A stretch of 64,000 nucleotides of DNA from Thamnidium elegans (Eukaryota; Mucoromycota; Mucoromycetes; Mucorales; Mucoraceae). Numbering within the stretch: the first letter of the stretch is position 1; each line of letters opens with the position of its first letter. The stretch is from assembly GCA_025201345.1 (NCBI GenBank), contig JAIXMG010000037.1, positions 62,001-126,000 of the forward strand, written 5' to 3'. The translations under genes and the position numbers were made by a program. Of the stretch, positions 22,329 to 33,244 are shown piece by piece. The notes below the pieces were generated by a model. It was not told the origin of the DNA. It ran no database searches and saw nothing but the letters and a program-made list of their open reading frames with translations.

Positions 22329-23674
22329 ATGTCCGATAAACGTTCAAGAGACCCCAACAAAAGAAGAGATCGTCGTAAGGTACGCATAATTCAAAATAAA
22401 ACTCAATACGAGAAAGTCTATAAAAATATATACATTTAGAATGAATCTACTGGAAGACCATTTCTTCAAGCACCCATCATTCTAGATCGTCGTGAACGGC
22501 CTGCAGATAACGTTAATACAGTACAAGAAGCCTCTGCGAAACAAGAAGAATTATCTACCATAATTTCTTCTTCTTCTTCGACACCTTTTATGAGAAAACC
22601 AAACAAGTTTAACTCGGAAACAATTTTAAAAGTACGTTTTATAAATATATGATAAAACCAGCGAGAAGACTTATTTTTTACTGGTTTAGAATTTAACAGA
22701 TCATCCAGGTCATTTTGTTATTGGTATTATTGGAAAACAAGGTGTTGGAAAGTCGACCATTTTATCTCATTTTACACAAAATCCAGAACACGTAAGTATA
22801 TAATTAAGTACTCTTTACAAAGAAAAAAAAATAACTTTTTTTCCTATTAGACATTTTCAACACAACCCAATGACGAATTTCTTTTCCAAGGACATAAAAC
22901 AGACGGTATCGATATGTATATTACACCAGAACGTGCTATTTTATTAGACACAGAACCACTTTCTTGCTGGACCGTACTAGATCAAGTATTACAAACTGGT
23001 ACAACCAACGGTCTTCATCCTGACCAATGGTTAGAAATGGAAACTCTTTATAATATTATATTTATGTTTTCGATCTGTAACGTGGTTCTTATTGTAAACG
23101 ATGGTCCTGATATCGACATGGATTTATTACAACTTATACAAAGAGCTGAAATGTTGAAATTTTGTATACCCGATTTTCCTCTATTGGCAAGAGAGCAACA
23201 AGACATGCATTATTATCCTGATATTGCGTTTGTTTGTAATAAATGCACTAGCGGTGAATTCACTTATAAAAAATATAGCGATTTACAAATTATATTACAA
23301 TCTTTTTTTGAGAAATCTCAACTTAAAACTCGAGGTTACTTTTACCATTACTTTTTTCTTTAAATGTAAAATTAATACGATTTACCATTTTAGGTCTTGT
23401 CAATTTAGGTGATGTTTTACCATTATTTCAATACCAAGGTTCAAACTTATTCTTTTTATCAGAAATACAAGATCAAGATACCAATATCGAATCATTTCCT
23501 ATTCTTATGTCTGCATTAAGAGATCAAGTATTGGCAACTCCTAGAAAGTCTGGTAGAAAAGGTCAAGTATCTGAAAAAGATTGGTATAGAAATGCAGTCA
23601 AGACCTTTGAAAATATTAGAAAATCTGAATATATTAATGAATACCTTCAAGTTGTTCGTAAATTAAGAGATTAA
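22329..23674 (+). CDS. SMG9: SMG9-like nonsense-mediated decay factor
   Basis: There are five exons: 22329-22379, 22440-22631, 22690-22791, 22851-23334 and 23394-23674 (369 aa). SMG9 is a G-fold protein that, with SMG8, binds and regulates the SMG1 kinase that phosphorylates UPF1. The N-terminus is basic and disordered (MSDKRSRDPNKRRDRRK) with a PIILDRR block. A P-loop GKQGVGKST lies near residues 96-104. HKTDGIDMYITPERAILLDTEP is the switch-like region. VVLIVNDGPDIDMDLLQLIQ and the C-terminal VLATPRK ... DWYRNAVKTFENI fit SMG9. The donor at 23335 (GTTACT) is weak but gives the only join that keeps the frame. Presence of SMG9 implies an animal-like SMG1 complex, which yeasts have lost. Confidence 0.9.
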
Positions 23675-24337
23675 TTTGCATTTACTTGATTGCCAGTTTG
23701 GTCCCTAAAATACAGCTGTTACACTGCCCAGTTTAAAGATTTAGTGAGGAACGTAAAAAACTATTTTTGTAGTTTTTTTACAAAATAAAATTCCAGGTTA
23801 ATGTTTTGAGCAAGTACGAGTATCTCAAAGAGGTTTTATTTTTATCGTGGATAATGCTACCTTTTTTCGTACCAATTAATGAGCAATTGAGCAATTCTGG
23901 GTTCCAGTTAAAAGCTTGAAGCAAACAGCAAAAATTACAAGATACACAGAAACACTTGAAGCTAGGATAATTCAAGCTTCATACGGATATTCTTGCGAAG
24001 CATCTTCTGGGAATTAAGCCTTTTTTGGGTCAAGAGAGCAAGATTGTATTTGATTTCAGTAGCGATCAAGATACAATAAAACTAACAACAATAATATGAC
24101 TATTAATAAACTGAAAAATCTTCATATGAAAACATTTACTATAAAGCTGATAGAGAGTAAAAGTTTCATCATTCACTGTCTAGTTGAGTCTTTTATAAAT
24201 TTCAACGGTAAGGCGTTTTTTTTTTTTTTTTTTTTTTTTTGTATTCTCACTCATATTTCACAATAAGCTTATCTAATTACTGATAAAAAAAGAATAACTT
24301 TATTTCTTTCTTAATTAAAAAAAACCAAGTCTATCTT
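23675..24337. repeat. convergent spacer containing a dispersed repeat
   Basis: The stops of SMG9 and SRP receptor beta are 660 bp apart. There is no gene. Positions 23976-24105 share blocks (AGCATCTTCTGGG, an ACAACAATAAT block and a CATACG-GATATT-like start) with 31995-32060 downstream of PDI, so this is a dispersed repeat. A 26-T tract lies at about 24215-24240. The 65-codon minus ORF at 23778-23975 has no family features. Confidence 0.45.
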
Positions 24338-25272
24338 TTAATACACTGACACAATCCAATTTTTTACTGTGTCCAATTCCTTATTTTCGACTGAGCAAGT
24401 CACAAATTCAACCGAATTATCAACATGATCGAATTTGAAATCTTCTCCTTCATACCCTAAAAATGCTTCTTGTTCATCACTCTCTTGTTGCTCTACTCTA
24501 GCAGTACGTGTACCACGCAAGCGATTACTTTTTTTTTAAAAAAAAAATGAAAATGTATTAAAAAAAAAAACCCTTTCCGTATAACCTTTTTACTTACATT
24601 TCAGTCTCGAACATAGCCTTAATTTTCTCAATAGGTAAAGCAGTAATCATATCAGATTTATTACAAGCAATTAAAACCGGCGTGCGTTGACTTTGGACAA
24701 TGGTCTTTGCTAAAACATCATAAAGGTATTCTGCAGCAGGTCGAATTTGTCTACTAATGGTTGTACTATCCACTACAAACACAATGGATTGTGTGACAAG
24801 TAAGAAATCAGCATATCGGAAACGAATACGATCATGGCCTGGCATGTCAACAAGTTCAAACATCTAATTTTAGTTTATAAGTTGATACATTCTAACCGAG
24901 CATTGGATGCTTTGAAAAGCTACCTTGTTTGCAATAGTTACTTGCCCTTCATTCTCCTTCATGGAAGAAACAGTAGGACGGAGTTGTCCATTTTTTAACT
25001 AAAAAAAGAAAGAAAGATGATGAGCATGATCTGCTGTCAATATCAAATCGTGTCTTACCAAAAGATACATTGCTGTTTTACCGGCATCACTTATACCTAA
25101 TAATAATACTGTATTTTTATTTTGCTTCTTTGTAAAAAGCGAAAGTCCAATCACTATATAACTAAATTAGCAACTTTGCTTTATATGATAACAATAGAAA
25201 TAATAATATACCTGTGAGTAAAAGAAGTACACCAACGGCAATAGCTGCCTTTATCAGTAATGTATTATCCAT
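24338..25272 (-). CDS. SRP102: signal recognition particle receptor, beta subunit
   Basis: There are five exons: 25212-25272, 25059-25153, 24924-24998, 24598-24863 and 24338-24527 (228 aa). SRP receptor beta is an Arf-like GTPase with an N-terminal membrane anchor that holds the alpha subunit at the ER. The first 28 residues form the anchor (LLIKAAIAVGVLLLLTVIG). The G1 loop is GISDAGKTA (about 41-49), G3 is DMPGHDRIR (about 88), and G4 is NKSD (about 142). ATTXSS-type effector sequence is represented by RPTVSSMKENEG. The C-terminal helix KELDTVKNWIVSVY is standard. The gene is tail-to-tail with SMG9. Confidence 0.93.
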
Positions 25273-25394
25273 TTGTAATAAATGTATGTATATATTGTAA
25301 AGAAAAGAAAGAAGGGAAATAAAAAAACTATTTAAAAAGGACTGTATTTGTTGAGTCACACAAGAAAAAAGATTAAAGATTTTATTGTTGTATT

Positions 25395-26356
25395 TTACAA
25401 TTTGGAAGGGTTAATCCATACTGCCTTTCTCTTCATAGCAAAAGCCATTAAACCTTCTGTAAGATTATCGCCTGATTTCCAAGCACCAGCTTCCGGAGTA
25501 CCAAGCCATTCATATGTAGCATCAGTCATGGAAGGACGTTCAAGAGCCAATAAAAGACCTTGTTTTGTCAACAAAACAGCATCAGGGGAACTTTTTTTAC
25601 TATATGTCAGTCAATTCATATTTTTAAACAGTACAATCTACTTACTTTGCAGTAATTTTCTTTGCCCAAACAATAGCAGCATCAACTACATTAGCATCAT
25701 TTGAGATAATTTCGTTAATAAGACCATATGATTTTGCTTCATCAGCTTTCATAAAACGGCCAGTTAAGACCAAATCCGAAGCAACTTGGTAGCTTACATA
25801 ACGAGCTAAACGAGCTAACCCACCAGCAGCAATTACAACACCTTGCTTAACTTCAGGTAAACCAAATTGAGACTTCTCTGTAGCAACAACAATGTTACAT
25901 GATAATACCATTTCCATACCACCTCCTAAAGCAAAACCATTGACAGCTGCAATAATTGGTTTACGTGATGCACGACGATTACTTAAACCACCAAAACCAT
26001 TAAGAGGAAGAGATTTACTAATATCAATGACGCCTTCTTCTCTTGTCTCATGGGCACTAACAAGGTCCATACCAGTACAAAATGCTTTATTACCTGCACC
26101 AGTAATCTAAGATTTATATTATATATAATTGTTAGTCACGCGTCTTTTATCAATTGAGTTAATTATTATTACTTACAACAATAGTCCAAATAGAATCTTC
26201 TTGCTCAGCCCAGTTAATAATATTATCTAATTCATAATTAGCGGCAGAGTTTAAAGCATTGTATTGCTTTGGTCTGTTAATGGTGATTAAAAGAATATTT
26301 TTTTCGGGAATGGTAAGAAGAAAGTGTTCTGTTTTTGGGAATGTAACTGAAGACAT
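25395..26356 (-). CDS. enoyl-CoA hydratase/isomerase with peroxisomal SKL signal
   Basis: There are three exons: 26177-26356, 25646-26106 and 25395-25590 (278 aa). It is a crotonase-fold enzyme acting on enoyl-CoA esters. Oxyanion-hole motifs are present: the first is NRPKQYNALN (about 28-37), the second AVNGFALGGGMEM (about 115). A GLPEV block follows (about 140), with the acidic residue at the usual catalytic position. The C-terminus ends PSKL, a perfect type 1 peroxisomal targeting signal, and no N-terminal presequence is visible, so a peroxisomal rather than mitochondrial role is inferred. Substrate (short chain, branched or other) cannot be told from sequence. It lies 122 bp upstream of SRP receptor beta in the same orientation. 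Confidence 0.92.
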
Positions 26357-26718
26357 TTTTATATATATATATATATACGTAAAGTAAGTAAGATAACAAA
26401 TAACAAAAAGGAGTAGAAAGGGATAATTATTTATATACTTTATCCTATTCCAAAAGCTGTTACTTTTAACTTAGTCATATGTTTTACCCACACGATGGTA
26501 AAAAAATGGGTGCGGTAATCAAATTGTATTTTTTTTTCCCCACACACTTTTTTATGCAAAAAAAAAAAATGTTGTCCCGAAATCATTAACTATTGAATTT
26601 TGATTCATAACATTAATCTGCAATTTTATTTGTAAAGAGTTTACGAATTTAAGTTTTCACTAAATCCCCCATTAATATTTGTATGCAAGAAAAATAATGT
26701 GTTTATTTATTTAAGAAA
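26357..26718. other. spacer between hydratase and BTG genes
   Basis: About 360 bp without ORF. It has a (TA) run (26361-26378) upstream of the hydratase start and several A- or T-runs, and presumably holds the hydratase promoter and the BTG 3' end. No named motif was seen. Confidence 0.35.
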
Positions 26719-27388
26719 CTAGTTTGCTAAAACTAAGTTATCATTTTCGGTTTGCTTTTTAGTTACAGTGGAAGAGAGTGGTGAAGGTTGATGCAAATGA
26801 GGTTTGGTTAACTTTTTGTTCTCAGGACTAGCCGGTGGAGAAATACGAATGGGTGTAAAAGTAGGTTGTATATACTGTAATCGAGGAGACTGAGAGGGAC
26901 TAATGATACCAGTATTTCCTGGGTCCATCTTTAAAGATACTTTACCACGAGAACGATCTTCATATAATGTCATAATATTGCCATGGTCACCCACTCTATA
27001 CGAAACAGAATAAGGATCAATCCATAATACAAAGTCACGAGGTAAATGTGTGTGAATCAATTTTGAAGAACAGGAAGCTTTATCGCAAGCTAATTTTTAT
27101 TAGGGAGAGAAATATATTCTATTTTTTTTTTTTATCTGTATTTTTTTTAAAAAACTTGTTTTTGTTTTTATTACCTGTTAATATAATGGGATCTAACTCG
27201 CCATTAAAGTTCGAAATTGCTCTATATCCGTTACCTTTAAAAGGTTGTTGTGAATCCCAGTGGTCTGTAAATCTTTGCTTTAACAACTCTCCAAGTCTCT
27301 CCTTAAAAGTTGATATAACGTTCAGGTCTACTTTACTTTGTAATAGTCTACCCAAAAATTCTACTGCTTGGGCTATTTCAATATGCAT
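26719..27388 (-). CDS. BTG/Tob family anti-proliferative protein
   Basis: There are two exons, 27175-27388 and 26719-27089 (194 aa). BTG/Tob proteins bind Caf1/Pop2 of the CCR4-NOT deadenylase and promote mRNA decay, restraining proliferation. The N-terminal BTG domain (about residues 1-115) is clear: MHIEIAQAVEFLGRLL, FKERLGELLKQRF, HWDSQQPFKGNGYRAI, DPIILTACDKA, LPRDFVLWIDPYSVSYRVGD and IMTLYED. The C-terminal 80 residues are Pro/Ser-rich and without a domain. BTG proteins are absent from ascomycete model yeasts but occur in early-diverging fungi, which supports the taxonomic reading. Confidence 0.92.
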
Positions 27389-27506
27389 TTTATTTTATTT
27401 TTTGTAATGGGAAAAGAAAGATGAAAAAAAAAATCGGGCCTTTTTTTTTTTTTTTTTTTTTGCTCCCTTTTTTGTGTGTATGACGTACAAAAGAAAAAGC
27501 GGAATG

Positions 27507-29247
27507 TTAAATCAGTTTTAATCGTTTAGCAAATGTCAATGAGAGTATGGCAAATACAGCTAAACTTAATACGATCCAAAAGAAATATATCAAATTATCA
27601 TAATCTTTACCAGGTACTTTTACGTTCATACCTTTTTTTTAAAGAAAAAGAATTAAATCACATGACGAATATCTAATGATATAATAATAAACTCACCCCA
27701 TAAACCTGTAACTAAATTCATTGGTAACAAGACAGTTGCGAATATAGTTAATCTACCAATAACATGATTTGTTGAATTTGAAGTTTGAGTTAGTTCTATA
27801 GATATTCTTGCTAAATAATTGGATTCTGATCTTGCCAATACAGTTTCATAATGATTTAAATTTTGCAGCATGGTTAATATATGATCTTGTACATCACCTA
27901 AATATAATCCAACATCTGGATATATCTTTGATATATTAGGGTCATTAGATAATTCTTGTTCTATTGACCTTTCTTCTATTCGCTTCATTAAACCTCTCAC
28001 TACTTCTACTTTGGTACCCAATAATCGAACCATTTGAATCACTTTTTTTCTACATGTACCTATACGTAAAACCATATCTGATTGATCTGATTTATACAAT
28101 AACACTAAATCATCAATAGAATCTACTTCTGACTCAATCTGCTGAATCATGGGCGCAAAACTATCTGTAATTTCATCCATAATGGCATAATTTATCCAAT
28201 CAGGCACAACTTCAATGTAATCTTGTAATTGATTGACACGTTGTTGTACATGTCTTACGTGTGGAACATGATCAAAATGAAACTATTAAAAATATTTATA
28301 AGTTTTTTTTTTGCTTTCGTTTTAGAGAATAATACAAGTTGCTTTACAGTTAAAATATGTCGCTTAGTAACTATATTATAAAATGTTACTGGTCTTAACT
28401 GATGGTTATCGTGTACAAATGCTCTATAACAAACAAACATATAGTGTCTAAATACATCACATTTTTCTCGAATTTCATGTGACATGATATCTTCTGTAGT
28501 TAATGGATGAATATGAAATACCTTTAAAAATGTGTATATATGAATGCATTATTCGTAAATGACTATACTTTTACTCCTTACTTTGCTAATCGCCTTCATC
28601 TCTTCATTTGATGGACACGTAATATCAATCCAGTAATTTTCTTTCAGTAATAAATCTTCTAAAGTCAGGTGTGGCAATTTCAATTCGGACAGACTCTTTC
28701 CTTTTATACAACCTGTATCTAAATGGTAATAAATAAATCTATCATCCTGTCGTTGTTGTAACATGGGGAATTGTTTACTGTTATTGTGATTAACAGTATC
28801 CCTGCTGTTATCTCCATAGAGACTAAATAATTTTTTGTTTTTCTCGTTTCCATAGTAATGCTTTGGTTGTGGTGAATGAATAGGACTATGGATGGTACTA
28901 AATAATGAAAGTGCGCTTAAATCAACTCCATCAAAGCTTGAACTACTACTACTATTACTATGTCTCGATGTAATTTTATCATGTATTTTTATTTCGTCTT
29001 CTATTCTAGCGTCGTGCATTGTACTGCTAGTAGATGGTCTACCATTACTATTAGGTGGAAAACAAATATCTCGTTCTAAAGACCTTGCTGTATCAAACAA
29101 TTTATCCAAATCTTTAGGTTCTGTAATTAATAATAAACTATTTCTCTTTTCTTTTTCTTGAGATATAGTTTGTAAAGAGTGCATGTCATTATTATTTGAT
29201 GATTCTGTGTAATGAGGTGGGAAATATGGATAATTATTTGGTTCCAT
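27507..29247 (-). CDS. CorA-family divalent cation (Mg2+) transporter
   Basis: There are four exons: 28582-29247, 28348-28521, 27697-28282 and 27507-27631 (516 aa). The N-terminal 180 residues are Ser/Asn-rich and low in complexity. The CorA cytoplasmic funnel follows (YWIDITCPSNEEM, FHIHPLTTEDIM, EKCDVFRHYMFVCYRAF, HFDHVPHVRHVQQRV, PDWINYAIMDEITDSF). Long helices lead to the first membrane segment (LTIFATVLLPMNLVTGLWG), ending in the selectivity motif GMN split across the last intron (TGLWG/MNVKVPG). A second membrane segment (NLIYFFWIVLSLAVFAILSL) and a basic tail end the protein. The long N-terminus resembles fungal Alr/Mnr-type members. Localisation (plasma membrane or vacuole) is not decided. 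Confidence 0.93.
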
Positions 29248-30199
29248 TGGCCAAATAAAAGAAGAATGAAGGGAATAAAAAGAACCAGGTTAAATAAAAT
29301 AAAATCATTTATATATGAAATTTTAAGGAGTGTATCTTTCTCTTTTTCTTTATCATTTACGGGATAAATGTATAGGAGAAAATAATATATTATTACAAAA
29401 AAGAAAATCGTCTCCCCTTTGCATAATTTATCTTTTTTCATTAGGTCTTGTGCCTCTAAGCGTGACACTGTGTATGTACAAAATATCACGCAGTTGTAAC
29501 CGCACCAATTCATGTAAATAACCTGTTTTTCGCTTTTCTGCTACAAAAAGATATTCTGCCATACCAAAAGCTTGATAATATACACAGTAATTGAAGCTAT
29601 ATTTTAAAAGTGAGCTGGCAAGGGGAAAGTAAAGATATGTCCAATGCATAAGTATAAATGGGACAGCTTAATTTTCGAAGTCAAAGACGCCACTCAAAGT
29701 ATTTTGTAAGCCTGTACGCAGTAAAAATCATTGATTATGTATTTTTTCTATTGTGAAATATGAATCGAAATAACGAGGAAAAAAGATAAAAAAGTATAAT
29801 CAAATAAACACCCTGAAGTGCTCTGCCAAGAGATATCCCAATATACGGAGATTATTTTTTCTTTTATTGACTGTTAAATACTTTAGTAAGTATATATTTA
29901 AACTATTTACATTTGATTATATTGCTTACGAATTATTGTTTCTTAACCAAAACCAAAGTGTGTAGAAAAATATATTCTGAAATAGTATATGCTATGTATG
30001 AGTAATTAATCCCAAAAAAAAAAGAAACTATCGATCACCGTACCACACTCAATTTAAAAGTATTAATTTTTTGACACGTCCTTAATAACTAAAAAGCACC
30101 CAATCATATTCCAACACAAATCGGTGCTTTTAACATTAAATACCAACTTTTTCTTTTTTCCTTCTCCTTTTTTTATTACTTTTAACTCAATTAAAAAAA
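29248..30199. other. divergent intergenic region, CorA/PDI
   Basis: About 950 bp between head-to-head genes. Small ORFs here (29330-29649) show no family features. A candidate ER-stress site lies at 30072-30082. The last 60 bp before PDI are T/C-rich (TTTTTCTTTTTTCCTTC), as in highly expressed fungal promoters. Confidence 0.4.
30072..30082 (-). promoter_or_regulatory. candidate unfolded-protein-response element
   Basis: On the minus strand the site reads GGACGTGTCAA. It contains the ACGTGTC core recognised by XBP1/Hac1-type bZIP factors and resembles yeast UPRE halves. It lies about 118 bp upstream of the PDI start, where such a site would make sense. A single short match could be chance. 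Confidence 0.35.
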
Positions 30200-31841
30200 A
30201 TGGTTAGAAAAACCTTTTTATTCACTGCTATCGCTGCCACTTTTGCTGCTCTTACTCATTCTGTTTTAGCTGAAGAGGCCAGTGATGTCCTTAGTTTGAC
30301 CGAGAAGACTTTTGACCAACAAGTTCTTGACCAAGACTTGATGTTGGTTGAGTTCTTCGCTCCTTGGTGTGGACATTGTAAAGCTCTCGGTAAAGTATAA
30401 AATTAAACTTGTCACAAGTATATATATTAACCATTTTTATAGCTCCTGAGTACGAAGTAGCTGCTACTACTCTCAAGGAAAAGAACATCAAGATTGCCAA
30501 GGTTGATTGTACAGAAAATCAAGACCTCTGTCAGAAGTATGAAGTTCGTGGTTATCCTACTCTCAAGATTTTCCGTAACGGTGAAACATCTGAATATAAG
30601 GGTGCTCGTAAGGCTGATGGTATTGTCAGTTATATGCAAAAGTAAGTAAAGAAAAAAAAAACGTCTGTGTGTGTGTGTATTATTTTCGAAAAAAAAATAT
30701 ACTTATCCCTTTTTTTTTATATAGGCAAGCTTCTCCTGCTGTTACGGAATTAGACGCCACCAACTTTGGTGAATTCCATACTTCCGACCGTGTAGTTGTT
30801 GTTGGTTACGCCAAAGACGAAGCCTCCAAGGAAGCCTTTAAGGCTGCTGCTAACAAACTTCGTGACGATTTCTTATTTGGTATTGTTACTGACGAAGCCT
30901 TAGCCAAGGAACACAAGGTAACTGAATTCCCTACACTTGTTGTTTACAAGCAATTTGATGAAGGCCGTAACGATAAGATTGGTGAATTTGATGCTGCCAA
31001 GATTGAAGAGTTTGTCAAGACCAATTCTTTCCCTCTTTTGGATGCTATTGATGCCTCTAACTTCCAATCTTATGCTGAAGCTGGTCTTCCTCTTGCTTAT
31101 CTCTTCCACGATAATGACGAACTCGCTGAAAAGTTGATTGAGATGGCTACACCTTTAGCTCAAAAGTATAAGGGCAAGATTAATTTTGTTCATATTGATG
31201 CTAATAAGTTTGGTGGTCATGCTGCTAACCTTGCTTTAAAGAATGAATGGCCCGCTTTCGGTATTCAACATTTGGATACTGGGGCCAAGTTCCCTCTTGA
31301 TCAAACCAAAGAACTTAATGCTGAAGCTCTTGAAGCCTTCCTTGAACAATATGATTCTGGTAAACTTAAGCCTACCATCAAGTCTGCTGAAGCTCCTGTT
31401 GACAATAGCGGTCCTGTTAAAGTTGTTGTTGCTAACGAATTCAATGATATTGTTCTTGACAAGTCCAAGGATGTATTTGTTGAAGTTTATGCTCCCTGGT
31501 GTGGTCATTGTAAGAACTTGGAACCTATTTGGGCCAAACTTGGTGAAGCTGCTGCTATTCAAGATAGTGATATTGTTATTGCCAAGATGGATGGTACTGA
31601 GAACGATATTCCTGAAGAAGCTGGTTTCGATGTCTCTGGTTTCCCTACTCTCAAGTTCTTTAAGGCTGATACTAATGAAATGATTGATTACGATGGTGAC
31701 CGCTCTTTTGATGATCTTACTGAATTTATCTCTAAGCACAGCACCAAGAACACAAAGATTGATGCTGTTCCTGAGGCCGAAGAAGCAGAAGAAGAGAAGG
31801 TTCAAGAAAAGGAACCTATCAACACCCACGATGAATTGTAA
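30200..31841 (+). CDS. PDI1: protein disulfide isomerase, ER-retained
   Basis: There are three exons: 30200-30389, 30443-30641 and 30725-31841 (501 aa). PDI oxidises and isomerises disulfides of secretory proteins in the ER lumen. A signal peptide covers about residues 1-24 (ends SVLAEE). The a domain has WCGHC at 56-60, the b and b' domains lack the cysteines, and the a' domain has a second [10 protein letters not shown] near residue 390. The C-terminus is acidic ([14 protein letters not shown]) and ends HDEL, the retrieval signal. Domain order a-b-b'-a' and length are standard. C-rich synonymous codons are commoner than in neighbouring genes, consistent with high expression. The 197-codon antisense ORF is a shadow. 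Confidence 0.97.
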
Positions 31842-32329
31842 ATTTTTTCACTATCTTATTTCCCACTCTCACATACGTACATTTTAAATAAAATAAAAAA
31901 ATATAATAACAGATAAAATCTGTTACCATGACCATTTAAGCTTATTTAAATTTGTTGTACATACTTGATTATTACAGTGATTCCACAAAACTAGATACCG
32001 CATACGATATTTCTGCCAAGCATCTTCTGGGTCTAATATAATGAGACTGACGACAATAATGTTAATATAAAAAAAATGTTGTCCCCCTTTTTTTTTCTTT
32101 TTCTTCATGCATTATTATTTATAATTATATATGGTAAGAATATATAATGTGTTATGCTTTAACTTATGGTCTTTACACTAATACATACGTAGTAGATTGT
32201 ATGATGATTATTTATGTGTGGTACTTCCGTATTAAATGGTTACTTTCTACTGAAGTTGGGTTATATTATAGTATACTTGAATTAATGACTGGTCCTTGAT
32301 AACTTTTTTCTTACTGCTAAATACATTTT

Positions 32330-32530
32330 CTTGTTTGGTAAGTATCCTCGCTTGTATAGTTGTGTATCTTCTTGATGGTAATGGCGTCACTTGTACGGTA
32401 ATGTATTTCCTTGCTGGTAATGTCGTTACTTGTTTGGTATTGTCCTCTCTTGATGGTAAAAAGTCTTTCTTTGCTGGTAAAAGCCCCCCTTTGTTTGGTA
32501 TTGTCCTCCCTTGTTGGTATTGCCTTTACT
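32330..32530 (+). repeat. minisatellite with units of about 20 bp
   Basis: About ten imperfect head-to-tail units of 19-21 bp share the core CTTG(A/C/T)TGGTAATG and differ in the remaining half. The array translates without a stop in one frame (32296-32535) only because the unit is near 21 bp; the peptide has no family resemblance. Confidence 0.65.
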
Positions 32531-32754
32531 CTTGAAATATTTTCCTTTCTTTGCCTATTTTTTTTTCTACAAGGTTTTTCAAAGCAAAGACAAGGGGGTT
32601 GTTACTGACGCTTGAGTTTAGTACATGTAAACACGATGGTTTAACTTCCCAAAAATGCCTTATGCTTGTAACGTATGTATGTTAAAGATAAGTAATCATA
32701 TGCATACATATAATATATATTTTTGAGTTGTTTGGCTAACTGTTTAAACATTTA

Positions 32755-32965
32755 TTCATACGGCAGCATCAGTCTCAGGGAGGTGGAAAGCCCTTGGCGG
32801 AAAGCCCATCTGGGGGTGAGGCTTCTTCGAGCGGCTTCCTTCTTAGTGTGTGTCTTTAAGGTTAGTTACATACGGAATTATAGCTGGAAGAGGTTATTCC
32901 AGTATGCGAACCCTTATTTCTCTACATCGCGGTCTCATACACAGTTTCTCTTTTCTGAAGAGATT
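32755..32965. other. G+C-rich island, possible structured RNA
   Basis: In an A+T-rich spacer this 200-bp patch is markedly richer in G and C, with two GGAAAGCCC copies (32783-32808 region) and a facing GGCTT that could pair with AAGCC. A splice-like CAGGTAAG lies at its right end (32977-32984). No known RNA family could be assigned: snRNA, RNase P/MRP and SRP signatures were considered and not matched. Confidence 0.25.
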
Positions 32966-33244
32966 TAGATTTTTACAGGTAAGAAAAAAAAAGTTTCTTC
33001 TCATTGGTCTTTTATTATTTTTCACTAAATTCTTAAATTGGTAGTGGAATCACTGTATATGAGCGTTTTCTTTATTAAGGAACAAAAAAAAAAAAGAACT
33101 AGATTGATTAAGGAATAAAAAACGTGGTCTGCTTGCTTTTGTAGTTGTTACATAATAAAACTACACAAAAAACATCACTGGACTACACAATTAAAAAAGT
33201 TTTTTTTTTTTTTTCAGCTGTACTACTATCAAAAGTTGAAGATT

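Larger units (their letters stand above)
31842..33244. other. long gene-free interval with two repeats
   Basis: It contains a dispersed repeat (31925-32075, related to 23976-24105), a 20-bp minisatellite (32330-32530) and an unusually G+C-rich patch (32755-32965). The small ORFs here are not convincing. Confidence 0.45.

Noticed and set aside
31236..31829. 197-codon ORF antisense to PDI
   Set aside because: It is an effect of the biased codon usage of a highly expressed gene; the sense strand is unambiguous PDI.
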